Below are positions 25,363 to 31,987 of a stretch of 31,987 bases of DNA, piece by piece; position 1 is the first letter of the stretch; every line of letters starts with the position of its first letter. The translations under genes and the position numbers were made by a program. The notes beneath the pieces are model-generated. The model was given only the letters and a program-made list of their open reading frames with translations, ran no database searches and had not been told where the DNA came from. The stretch comes from Proteobacteria bacterium UBA5122 (lineage in GTDB: Bacteria > Pseudomonadota > Gammaproteobacteria > Tenderiales > Tenderiaceae): NCBI GenBank assembly GCA_002415485.1, contig DHYU01000026.1:1-31987 (forward strand), read 5' to 3'.

Positions 25363-25676
25363 GATGCATCCTCCAGCGCGCCCATCACCTTGGCCTGAAA
25401 GCCAAACACCTTGCGTTCACCCGCAATCGCCACCAGTTCCACCTCTCGGGTTTGTCCCGGCTCAAAGCGCACTGCCGTACCGGCTGGTATGTTCAAACGA
25501 AAACCACGCGCCAATTCACGCTCAAACTGCAGCGCATTATTGGTTTCATAAAAATGATAATGTGAGCCGACCTGAATCGGACGGTCACCGCTGTTGGCGA
25601 CTTTCACAGTGACCGTCTCGCGACCGGCATTGATCTCGATCTCGCCATCGGCCACCTTAATCTCTCCTGGAATCAT
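25359..25676 (-). CDS. ureB: Urease subunit beta
   Basis: 105-residue structural subunit of the three-chain bacterial urease. The start MIPGEI, the central VANSGDRPIQVGSHYHFYETN and the end block GTAVRFEPGQTREVELVAIAG are canonical. It overlaps ureC by 4 bases and starts 8 bases after ureA, so the three structural subunits are translated as a coupled set. Confidence 0.97.
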   Translation of the reverse strand: MIPGEIKVADGEIEINAGRETVTVKVANSGDRPIQVGSHYHFYETNNALQFERELARGFRLNIPAGTAVRFEPGQTREVELVAIAGERKVFGFQAKVMGALEDAS

Positions 25677-25684
25677 GCGACCTC

Positions 25685-25987
25685 CTACACGATCGGGTTA
25701 TGCACGGTGACGAGTTTGGTGCCATCCGGGAAAGTGGCCTCCACCTGCACCTCATGGATCATCTCGGCGATGCCTTCCATCACCTCGTCATGACTCAACA
25801 CCGTACGACCGTAGTCCATCAGCTCGGCCACGGTCCTGCCCTCACGCGCACCCTCGATCACGGCCGATGAGATGTAGGCAATCGCCTCTGGATAATTGAG
25901 CTTGATGCCTTTGGCCTTGCGCCGCTCGGCGACGATGGCCGCCATCGACAGCAGTAACTTATCTTTTTCACGTGGCGTTAAATCCAT
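25685..25987 (-). CDS. ureA: Urease subunit gamma
   Basis: 100-residue structural subunit. MDLTPREKDKLLLSMAA, KGIKLNYPEAIAYI and the C-terminal HNPIV are canonical. An in-frame GTG at 25996 exists, but the ATG at 25987 is preceded by GGAG at 8 bases and matches the family start. It is separated from ureD by 171 bases largely occupied by a MITE-like repeat, whereas the other urease genes are nearly contiguous. Confidence 0.97.
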   Translation of the reverse strand: MDLTPREKDKLLLSMAAIVAERRKAKGIKLNYPEAIAYISSAVIEGAREGRTVAELMDYGRTVLSHDEVMEGIAEMIHEVQVEATFPDGTKLVTVHNPIV

Positions 25988-26026
25988 CGTTGACACTCCA
26001 TATAAATAGAAACCAGCCCCCCAAAT

Positions 26027-26162
26027 CTAGTGAGCCTCTGATTAATTCGTCATTCCGGGCGAAACGAAGTGTAGACCCGGAATCCAAATCAATAATCTCC
26101 ATGAGTTATGGGTTCCCGCCTACGCGGGAACGACGCTTCATTTAATAACTCAGAGCCCCTAG
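26027..26162. mobile_element. MITE/REP-like palindromic repeat between ureD and ureA
   Basis: A 136-base element bounded by CTAG on both sides (26027-26030 and 26159-26162). The ends are imperfect inverted repeats (CTAGTGAGCCTCTGATTAAT against CTAGGGGCTCTGAGTTATTA on the other strand). Inside are two strong hairpins: ATTCCGGG/CCCGGAAT (26052-26059 and 26076-26083) and GTTCCCGC-ctac-GCGGGAAC (26112-26131). CGTCATTCC (26048-26056) also mirrors GGAACGACG (26127-26135). It encodes nothing. The pattern resembles widespread non-autonomous repeats of proteobacteria. Its right-hand CTAG contains the ureD stop codon. Confidence 0.75.
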
Positions 26163-27001
26163 GTATCCCAAATCCGGGGACGACAAAACTCGCGACCCAA
26201 CAGCTTGGGACGTAAGGTCTGCACTATCGATTGCAGGCAGGCCTGCACCACCATCGCCTGCGGCCCGAGACAACGACCGACCAATACACCATCAACCAGA
26301 CTCAGCGACAACTCACAGCCGCTGTCTTGAGTATAGGCATCTCGCGCCAGGGCCAAGGCACTGTCATCGGCATCGGTCATCAGCAGATTGGCCGTAACCA
26401 AATGACCACGCAGGCCCCACGGTTGTTGCAATACATCACCACCGCCATTTACACGCAGTCGATCCAACAGCACAGGCTTGCCATCACGATATAGCGCCAG
26501 GCCTTGATCGATATGACCACTGACAAACACCTCATCACTGGCCGGGCGGCCAAAACAGCTATATTCCCAGCCGATAAAACGGGCGTTGCCAACTAGGTCG
26601 ATACGGGTATGGAGACGAGCCTCGGCGGCATTGAAGAAGATGGCCTCCTGCGGTAACCATTCGAGCACCGCATTAGGCGAAATCTGGAAATGCTGATGCA
26701 GACGGGCCAGACGGCCATCGCTGCGATAGAACTTGTTGGCGGCCGGGGTGGTGATCAGCGCATGACAACCCTCAGCCAGACGGACATCCAGCCGTAGCTC
26801 GTCGCCACCGACCACACCGCCAGGCGGGTGTATCAGATAGGTATGGCAGACCTCGCCTTCGGGATAGAAGGGCCGCTGTACCAGTAACGGACCGAAATGG
26901 CGACGCTGAACCAGCACCGTCTGACCACGGCGCGATTCAAAGCCCAGTTGCAGGTGGGCGCGCCAACTCTGCGCCGTCAGCGCTGTCGCTGGCACACTCA
27001 T
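26159..27001 (-). CDS. ureD: Urease accessory protein UreD (UreH)
   Basis: Scaffold of the urease activation complex that binds apo-urease and passes nickel from UreG through UreF. Conserved marks are GPLLVQRPFYPEG, HPPGGVVGGDEL, TTPAANKFYRS, LPQEAIFFNAA and the C-terminal CRPRIWDT. The frame is open up to a TTG at 27034, but the ATG at 27001 is chosen. The predicted sigma-54 start site (about 27028) lies downstream of the TTG, and 280 residues suits the family. The TAG stop falls inside the edge of the adjoining MITE-like element. It is first gene of the urease operon. Confidence 0.95.
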   Translation of the reverse strand: MSVPATALTAQSWRAHLQLGFESRRGQTVLVQRRHFGPLLVQRPFYPEGEVCHTYLIHPPGGVVGGDELRLDVRLAEGCHALITTPAANKFYRSDGRLARLHQHFQISPNAVLEWLPQEAIFFNAAEARLHTRIDLVGNARFIGWEYSCFGRPASDEVFVSGHIDQGLALYRDGKPVLLDRLRVNGGGDVLQQPWGLRGHLVTANLLMTDADDSALALARDAYTQDSGCELSLSLVDGVLVGRCLGPQAMVVQACLQSIVQTLRPKLLGREFCRPRIWDT

Positions 27002-27037
27002 TTCAGGTATTGATGTTTGATTAACATGCCCCAACTA

Positions 27038-27054
27038 GGGCAATTCTTATGCCA
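27038..27054 (-). promoter_or_regulatory. Sigma-54-type promoter upstream of ureD
   Basis: The minus strand reads TGGCATAAGAATTGCCC, matching TGGCAY-N5-TTGC with exact spacing of the -24 GG and -12 GC. A start near 27028 leaves a leader of about 27 bases to the ureD ATG at 27001. Two NtrC-like dyads lie upstream, the arrangement expected for nitrogen-regulated sigma-54 genes. Confidence 0.75.
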
Positions 27055-27205
27055 TATACTGGCACATGCTAAATGCAGCACCGCACCACGGCGCACCAGA
27101 ATATTTTATCCATACAGAACAATCAGTTAGAAAGAGGAGGCTGTGTTGGCGCGAATACACCATGCTCATCGATGGGCGCACCACCACTTACTTACAAGCC
27201 GCGAG

Positions 27206-27221
27206 ACACCAGACTGGTGCA
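27206..27221. promoter_or_regulatory. NtrC-like enhancer site 1
   Basis: ACACCAGACTGGTGCA fits the NtrC dyad GCACC-N5-GGTGC with one mismatch in the outer base of the left half; the inner CACCA-N3-TGGTG is a perfect dyad. It is centred about 185 bases upstream of the predicted ureD start site, within the usual enhancer range. Confidence 0.6.
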
Positions 27222-27225
27222 TATG

Positions 27226-27242
27226 TGCACCAATCTGGGGCG
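27226..27242. promoter_or_regulatory. NtrC-like enhancer site 2
   Basis: TGCACCAATCTGGGGCG fits GCACC-N5-GGTGC with one mismatch (GGGGC on the right). Its centre is 21 bases, about two helical turns, from site 1, so dimers would sit on the same DNA face. Sites 1 and 2 together create a 13-bp-arm inverted repeat (27209-27221 and 27226-27238, 12 of 13 paired) that could otherwise be mistaken for a terminator of the lipoprotein gene; it has no T run. Confidence 0.55.
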
Positions 27243-27246
27243 GACG

Positions 27247-27663
27247 TTAGGGCTTGCGGTAACCGTCTGCCGAGATGGTATGAGAGACAATAGAGGTCTC
27301 ATCACTATCGACTGCATTGAACAATGACACCACTTCGGCCGCAGGGCCCTTGTCATATTGCACGCTGACATCATAGGTATAGAGACGACCGCGCAACATG
27401 GTGTTGATCTCGGTGTTCTTGATCTTGAAGCTCTTGATGCCCCCCATTTGCTGCTTCAGATCTTGAAGATGGGAGCTCCATTCTTCAGGCAGGCGCTGGG
27501 TCGAGAAATAGGTCTGGGCCTGATCGATGTCGCCGGCGATCATCGCCTGGTAGTAGGCCGCGACGATCTCATCGGTCACGCTCTGGTCGGGCGAACCCAC
27601 GTCACACGCACTCAGCGCAAACAACAATACAATCAGGGGGAAGGTTTTAACGGCTTGCCACAC
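27247..27663 (-). CDS. Small lipoprotein of unknown function
   Basis: 138 residues, beginning with a GTG at 27663 preceded by GGAGAG. A short lipoprotein signal ends in the lipobox LSAC (Cys20), so the mature protein is lipid-anchored. The rest (DEIVAAYYQAMIAGDIDQAQTYFS ... YDVSVQYDKGPAAEVVSLFNA) follows the helix-helix-sheet pattern of NTF2-like or DUF4878-type lipoproteins. I do not assign a function. It diverges from the ETHE1-like gene across 90 bases; the NtrC-like sites lie just beyond its stop. Confidence 0.78.
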   Translation of the reverse strand: MWQAVKTFPLIVLLFALSACDVGSPDQSVTDEIVAAYYQAMIAGDIDQAQTYFSTQRLPEEWSSHLQDLKQQMGGIKSFKIKNTEINTMLRGRLYTYDVSVQYDKGPAAEVVSLFNAVDSDETSIVSHTISADGYRKP

Positions 27664-27753
27664 GGCATCTCTCCATCGGTCGGTTTTCAGTTGGCGGGGG
27701 CTATGTCATCATCCAATACCACACGCAGCGCGATTATAACGCAATGAGGATTT

Positions 27754-28503
27754 ATGATCTTTCGCCAACTGTTTGAAACCAGTTCCAGCAGCTACACCTA
27801 TTTATTGGGATGCGAGACAAGCAGGCTCGCCATCCTCATCGACCCGGTACTGGAGACAGTCTCACGGGACCTCGAACTCATCCAGCAACTGGGCCTGAGC
27901 CTGTACGCCACACTCGAGACCCATGTCCACGCCGACCACCTGACCGGCGCACGCAAACTCAAACAACTCAGTGGCTGCCAGATCGCCGGCCCGGCGCTGG
28001 ACAAACTCGCCTGCCGCGACATCCAGCTCGATGTGGACACCACCTTCCGCTGGGGTGAACTCGAACTCACGTGCCTGCACGTGCCAGGCCATACCGACAC
28101 CCACTTCGCGTATTACCTCGCGGGCGAGCCGGGCATGCTGTTCAGCGGTGATAGCCTGATGATCGATGGCTGCGGCCGTACCGATTTCCAGGCCGGCAAC
28201 GCGGCTGAGATGTATCGCTCCATACATGACCACCTCTACACCCTGCCCAACGACACCCTACTCTATCCAGGCCATGACTACCAAGGCCGCCGCGTCTCCA
28301 GCATCGGCCAGGAAAAGGCGCGCAATCCACGCCTCAAGCTCGATATCAGCCCAGCCGAATTCGAACAGATCATGACCGACCTCAAACTACCGCAACCGAC
28401 CAAGATCCAGTTCGCCGTGCCCGGCAATGAGGCCTGTGGCAAGTGCCCAGACAATGTGCCCGCAGAATTCAAAAAACCATGTGGCGTGGAGATACAGGGT
28501 TAA
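27754..28503 (+). CDS. ETHE1-like metallo-beta-lactamase fold hydrolase (probable persulfide dioxygenase)
   Basis: 249-residue metallo-beta-lactamase-fold protein. Metal ligands are visible: H57-V-H59-A-D61-H62, His113 in PGHTDTH, Asp133 in FSGDSLMIDGCGRTDFQ and His174 in YPGHDYQG. The GCGRTDFQ loop and the YPGHDY motif mark the ETHE1/persulfide dioxygenase branch, which oxidises glutathione persulfide to sulfite using mononuclear iron, rather than glyoxalase II. The C-terminal PGNEACGKCP is also ETHE1-like, with extra cysteines. GAGG precedes the ATG. Cytoplasmic, with a probable role in sulfide detoxification. Confidence 0.85.
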   Translation: MIFRQLFETSSSSYTYLLGCETSRLAILIDPVLETVSRDLELIQQLGLSLYATLETHVHADHLTGARKLKQLSGCQIAGPALDKLACRDIQLDVDTTFRWGELELTCLHVPGHTDTHFAYYLAGEPGMLFSGDSLMIDGCGRTDFQAGNAAEMYRSIHDHLYTLPNDTLLYPGHDYQGRRVSSIGQEKARNPRLKLDISPAEFEQIMTDLKLPQPTKIQFAVPGNEACGKCPDNVPAEFKKPCGVEIQG

Positions 28504-28759
28504 GCCAAGCAAACATCATGCGCAGCCTTAAGTGATGGGACATACATTCAAACAAGCCTGGCCTTGAGCGAACAATGCAATTAAAGAAGAGAGCCTTAGA
28601 ATTCGGTTTCCATGCACCCTAGTTATCAGGCAAGACAAATGAAGCATTGATGGCGCGCATTATCCCAATCCAACACCATAAATAATGAGCAACTGGATAA
28701 ATTAGAAAACCATTGGGCATTAATAAAGAAGAAAAGAACTATAAACCATCGGCTCAATA
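28504..28759. other. AT-rich intergenic region, nothing recognised
   Basis: 256 bases between the ETHE1-like gene and the response regulator, which converge. I see no ORF with a ribosome site, no tRNA and no strong hairpin. The base composition changes here from the GC-richer left side to the AT-richer right end of the window. Confidence 0.6.
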
Positions 28760-29434
28760 TTATTGCTGAAATGGAACATTGGAATTTGATAACCCAAGAT
28801 TAATCGCACGCTGCACACATTCAGTCCTGTTTCTCACATGCAACACCACGAATAGCGCACTAACATGGGCCTTGATCGTACACTCAGATAAGTAAAGTGT
28901 CGAGGCTATCTGTTTGTTTGAATAACCTTTACAAAGTAGCTGCAAGACTTCTAATTGCCGCTTGGTAAAATCACCGTATTTTAATTTATCTTGGTCATTT
29001 ACATCATTGAATTTTCGGCGCCCGTCTAGCTGCAGAATTTGCTGCGCGATTGCCTTCGGTATATAGATATCCCCGCCTAGCACAGCCTCGACAGCTGCAA
29101 TCATTTGTTTGCTACTGTGCGATTTTGGTATGAAACCGAGCGCCCCCAAGTCCAGCGCTGACTTGATAATGCGCACATCTAATTCAGAAGAAACAACAAC
29201 CAACGGAACACATGCCTTTCGGGCGTGGGCGCGCTGCAAAATGGACAAGCCATCCATGCCCGGCATAGAAAGGTCGACAAGGATCAGATCAAAATCCTTC
29301 CCTGATTCAATAATAGAAATCGCTTCTTCAGCAGTATTGACACCGAGTATTAGCGCATCTTCATCCAGCCTTTTTAATATCAGCTGCATGCCTTCAATAA
29401 ATAACTGATGATCATCGATGATCAGGATTTTCAT
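28760..29434 (-). CDS. NarL/FixJ-type response regulator
   Basis: 224-residue two-component response regulator. The receiver domain has the acidic pair Asp7-Asp8, phospho-acceptor Asp54 in ILVDLSMPGMDG, a VVVSS switch segment and Lys in GFIPKS. The C-terminal LuxR-type helix-turn-helix (about 155-215) contains FTKRQLEVLQLLCKGYSNKQIA and LSECTIKAHVSALF. GAGAGGGGGT directly precedes the ATG. No histidine kinase is in the window, so it is an orphan here. The neighbouring large surface-type gene is upstream on the same strand, but a hairpin separates them. Confidence 0.92.
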   Translation of the reverse strand: MKILIIDDHQLFIEGMQLILKRLDEDALILGVNTAEEAISIIESGKDFDLILVDLSMPGMDGLSILQRAHARKACVPLVVVSSELDVRIIKSALDLGALGFIPKSHSSKQMIAAVEAVLGGDIYIPKAIAQQILQLDGRRKFNDVNDQDKLKYGDFTKRQLEVLQLLCKGYSNKQIASTLYLSECTIKAHVSALFVVLHVRNRTECVQRAINLGLSNSNVPFQQ

Positions 29435-29534
29435 ACCCCCTCTCTCTCACATATATGTTAAATCATATCTATTAGGGGCCGAAAACAGTGACCATACCGA
29501 AAGACTATTTCCATTCTTTTTTATAAGAAATTTG

Positions 29535-29561
29535 ACCAGCTGTACGTACGAGACAGCTGGT
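29535..29561 (-). terminator. Probable terminator after the large surface-protein gene
   Basis: ACCAGCTGT (29535-29543) and ACAGCTGGT (29553-29561) form a perfect 9-bp stem with a 9-base loop, 22 bases after the stop of the large minus-strand gene. The following transcribed bases are AT-rich (CAAATTTCTTAT) but lack a pure T run. It probably isolates the response regulator from read-through. Confidence 0.6.
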
Positions 29562-29583
29562 TCTATGATGCCTGGAAGTTCTA

Positions 29584-31986
29584 TCATCTATGGCCATTCA
29601 ATAGTTCAATTTCCTTATTTGTAAGAACACGATCAAAGATCATCAGATCATCAACTTTCACATTCAAACGACCGGAGTCACGGCTTCTAGTACCTTTGCA
29701 TGAATCATTTTCAACAAAGCTTCCGACGTAAAAGTAGCATGTGCCCGGGTTAACAAAAGAACCTGACCGGATGATCGTGTCTTGCAAATTAGCGCCACGA
29801 TACAGACTCATGGTGGACTGGTTATTATAAATGTCATAGTTCATTGTGACCGTATATAACTCCCATTCATGCGTGGCAACGTCTAGACTAGTCAGCTGTG
29901 AGTACTCACTGTTAGGGGTATCGCCATTCAATACACCGAATTTGACCTTATTGTCACCATTTGAATAAAAGTTAAACCAATCACCCTGGCCAGCAATTCT
30001 CACTTCTGTTCCATAGAAACCACCCACCTTCAACCACAGGGCAATAGTAAACGTCTCTCCAAGCAGATGCTTGTTTATTTTGGAAAACATTCCTTCTGAG
30101 TAAAGCAGAGGGTAAGTGCCAACACTGGCTTCACTGGGTGATAAATTTATTGCATATTGCGAAACACCAAAGCGATCAACGGAGTACCCTTCAATACCAT
30201 ACAGGTTGAAGTTATGGTAATGGCTATGGGCATTATCAAAGGAGCCGTCATAATCACCATTAAAATCCAAATGTACAATAAAATCATCGACATTCATCTC
30301 GAAATGAACCTCCCCCCCCCCATTGTTACTAGACGCATTTAAATCATCATAAGCAATCGCGCTTATTTCATACGTTCCTATACGCACGTAGCTGTGGGAA
30401 ACAATATAAACATCGTCTTTAAGGACCTTAAAATTCGGATGACCATAGCTGTAATTGTGTGTTTCACCGTCACCCCAGTCGATGGATAAATAGTCAAAGT
30501 TTTTGTCCACGTCTGATATTTTTAACGTTAGCGTCACCTCCAAACCATCAACAACAAACTCATCGACAAATAATACAGGCGCGTGATTAATAATCGTCAG
30601 CTTGGATGGGTGAGTACCAAATTCATACTCTTCTTTGTCAGTTATCGTATCTCCATCGGTATCAGGCACCAGGGGATCTGTCTTCACATGAATTTCTTCG
30701 CCTCCCTCTCCTACAATCATCCAACCGGCCACTTCAATACCATCTTTCAACCCATCTTTGTCAGTATCGGATTCTAAGTGGTCCGTGCCTAACAGATGCT
30801 CCATCCTATTACCCAAACCGTCACGATCAGTATCTTGAACGTAGACCATATGCAATACGTGGCCCTTGTATAGCTTTATGCCGTCAAAATCGTAATTTTT
30901 AAGAATCGGGTTATAGACCTCGGTTATAGTGCTAGAGCCACCTTCAGTGGGAAAAGTATGCGATACGATCCAATAACCATTCTCGATATCAGACATACCA
31001 ACACCACGCACTTGCATCAAACCACGATACGAAAGCCCTGGAACGGCATCCTTTCCGAAATTCCAGGCACTAACGCCGGACACATAAGGAATATCGAGCA
31101 CGTCACTCATGACCTCACTTGCAGACAAACCAGTATAACCCTGACCAGCTACTGTCGCCACGCGATAGCTCTCTTGTGGTCTGCCATCTACACCATAATC
31201 GACAATGACCTGAGCCGTGCGCGCATTAATGTTGGTGCTCGCCAACTCAAAAGAGATGCCACCATTGCCACTCATTGATCCTACTACCGGGTCAATCACT
31301 AGATTGTGCGATTTTTTAAGCACATTCTTAATAGTATCCAAACTCACCTCTCCAAGAAAATTCAGTGGTGGCGTAATCTCTCCAGGCACAAGTGTAATTT
31401 TCGGAAATATCTTTGAGTTAGCGGGTGAAAGATATGTCATACTAGCGACGGGATTAATTCGACCGCCTTGACGCGTATCAGCCAAGTATGCTGTCAACGT
31501 TAAATCTTCTAAATTGTAAGCGACATTTCCGTTGTTACGCATGGTAACTGTAGTGGAAATATGGCCTCCAGAAAAATCGATTGTCTCTTCTTTTTCTTTG
31601 TTTTGAATTCTATTCAATGTACTGATGTGTTCTTCCGTTTGCTCCTGCGACCAATCGACGCTGGTCTGATTGGATGTCGCATGAGAAAACTCGTAACCTA
31701 GCGTCGTTTCAACACCAGGAATCGGCTTAATTGTTGCAGTTACCTCAACGCTGGTGGTATGAGTCATCTCTATCGTTTTACTTTGACTTCCACCCCAGCT
31801 ACGACTGGAAACCTGGCCATGACTCTCACCATACTCAGTACCAATACTTTGACGCTCGCTACCACCCTCTGAGTAGACCATTGCCAAATCAGGTGCGCTA
31901 GTCAACTTTATTTCCAGTGAAGGAACATCGGCAATCCGAGGATTAAACTGATAGTTATTTACATGAATCGACCCCACTTTTCTAGA
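29584..31986 (-). CDS. Large multidomain Ca-binding surface/secreted protein, 5' incomplete
   Basis: The frame is open to the window edge, so the N terminus, including any signal peptide, is missing; a GTG at 31977 is probably internal. Over 797 residues are visible (numbered from that GTG). Residues about 15-290 look like the pore-forming/heptamerisation part of clostridial binary-toxin B or anthrax protective antigen: a Ser/Thr-rich amphipathic stretch, then STTVTMRNNGNVAYNLEDLT and the ARTAQVIVDYGVDG strand. Three DxDxDG-type Ca-binding thrombospondin-3-like repeats follow (382-390, 404-415, 439-450). Then come a PKD-like domain (about 467-545, SIDWGDGETH) and a LamG/concanavalin-like C terminus (about 568-797, TFTIALWLKVGG). 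A G10 homopolymer lies in the PKD-LamG linker. The toxin-like assignment is tentative, the repeat, PKD and LamG calls firmer. Confidence 0.75.
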   Translation of the reverse strand, partial: SRKVGSIHVNNYQFNPRIADVPSLEIKLTSAPDLAMVYSEGGSERQSIGTEYGESHGQVSSRSWGGSQSKTIEMTHTTSVEVTATIKPIPGVETTLGYEFSHATSNQTSVDWSQEQTEEHISTLNRIQNKEKEETIDFSGGHISTTVTMRNNGNVAYNLEDLTLTAYLADTRQGGRINPVASMTYLSPANSKIFPKITLVPGEITPPLNFLGEVSLDTIKNVLKKSHNLVIDPVVGSMSGNGGISFELASTNINARTAQVIVDYGVDGRPQESYRVATVAGQGYTGLSASEVMSDVLDIPYVSGVSAWNFGKDAVPGLSYRGLMQVRGVGMSDIENGYWIVSHTFPTEGGSSTITEVYNPILKNYDFDGIKLYKGHVLHMVYVQDTDRDGLGNRMEHLLGTDHLESDTDKDGLKDGIEVAGWMIVGEGGEEIHVKTDPLVPDTDGDTITDKEEYEFGTHPSKLTIINHAPVLFVDEFVVDGLEVTLTLKISDVDKNFDYLSIDWGDGETHNYSYGHPNFKVLKDDVYIVSHSYVRIGTYEISAIAYDDLNASSNNGGGEVHFEMNVDDFIVHLDFNGDYDGSFDNAHSHYHNFNLYGIEGYSVDRFGVSQYAINLSPSEASVGTYPLLYSEGMFSKINKHLLGETFTIALWLKVGGFYGTEVRIAGQGDWFNFYSNGDNKVKFGVLNGDTPNSEYSQLTSLDVATHEWELYTVTMNYDIYNNQSTMSLYRGANLQDTIIRSGSFVNPGTCYFYVGSFVENDSCKGTRSRDSGRLNVKVDDLMIFDRVLTNKEIELLNGHR
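30312..30321. repeat. Ten-base poly-C/poly-G tract inside the surface-protein gene
   Basis: A run of ten C on the plus strand, read as G10 on the coding strand, encodes the Gly-Gly-Gly of NNGGGEV between the PKD and LamG domains. The frame is intact as given. Gain or loss of one base would truncate or replace the LamG domain, the classic layout of a slipped-strand phase-variable tract. Confidence 0.85.
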
Positions 31987-31987
31987 G

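Noticed and set aside
26159..27034. ureD starting at the TTG at 27034
   Set aside because: No ribosome site precedes it and it would lie upstream of the predicted transcription start. The ATG at 27001 fits both.
27209..27238. Palindrome as intrinsic terminator of the lipoprotein gene
   Set aside because: No T run follows on either strand, and the two halves separately match NtrC dyads 21 bases apart, which explains the symmetry better.
27066..27293. Small plus-strand ORFs between ureD and the lipoprotein, including a TTG-started 33-codon frame after GAGGAGG near 27124
   Set aside because: They overlap the proposed NtrC sites, and the residue composition is odd (His/Arg/Trp-rich). No family is recognised, and GAGGAGG alone is not enough.
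1..31987. CRISPR array, tRNA, rRNA, integrase or intact transposase
   Set aside because: No regularly spaced direct repeats, cloverleaf-like sequences or recombinase motifs were found on reading through both strands.

Overview
The window looks like a chromosomal segment of a Gram-negative proteobacterium, most likely a gammaproteobacterium. The reasons are a TorF-type outer-membrane porin, a prfA-prmC housekeeping pair, Enterobacteria-like YjdM, lipobox and signal peptides, sigma-54/NtrC-type regulatory sites and a REP/MITE-like repeat of a style common in gammaproteobacteria. The species cannot be named from this sequence alone.

Layout. (1) 1-3.2 kb: the 3' part of prfA, then prmC, an M67/JAMM metallopeptidase and yjdM on the plus strand, with a small membrane-anchored protein of unknown function on the minus strand. 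(2) 3.3-9.7 kb: a nonulosonic (probably pseudaminic) acid cluster. pseI, pseF, an acyl carrier protein and an acyl-AMP ligase run on the plus strand and converge on a Gfo/Idh/MocA oxidoreductase and a PseG-GNAT fusion on the minus strand. (3) 9.8-15.0 kb: a TraB/PrgY-like membrane protein, a DUF900 alpha/beta hydrolase, a small 'VPGVxGVG' protein and a 704-residue ATPase-LuxR regulator. (4) 15.0-27.0 kb: a complete urea acquisition and hydrolysis locus, all on the minus strand. In transcription order it is ureD-ureA-ureB-ureC-ureE-ureF-ureG, an intrinsic terminator, then a TorF-family porin and urtA-urtB-urtC-urtD-urtE. (5) 27.2-28.5 kb: a small lipoprotein and an ETHE1-like persulfide-dioxygenase-type metallo-hydrolase. 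(6) 28.7-32.0 kb: an AT-richer end with an orphan NarL-type response regulator and a large, 5'-incomplete surface or secreted protein. The latter has a binary-toxin-like N-terminal region, Ca-binding repeats, a PKD domain and a LamG-like domain.

How it fits together. Urea would cross the outer membrane (possibly through the TorF porin), be captured by UrtA, imported by UrtBCDE and split to ammonia and CO2 by the nickel enzyme UreABC, which UreDEFG mature. Both halves carry a sequence that reads as a sigma-54 -24/-12 promoter: one before ureD, one before the porin. Two tandem NtrC-like dyads, 21 bp centre to centre, lie about 180-210 bp upstream of the predicted ureD start site. This points to nitrogen-status control of the whole locus. 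A MITE-like repeat sits between ureD and ureA and supplies the ureD stop codon.

The most unusual content is the pse cluster, which carries its own acyl activation pair (ACP plus AMP ligase) and a hydrolase-acyltransferase fusion, suggesting a sugar with a non-acetyl N-acyl group. The toxin-like repeat protein, which carries a ten-base homopolymer in frame, is also notable. No gene-free stretch exceeds 300 bases. No rRNA, tRNA, CRISPR array or intact transposase was seen.
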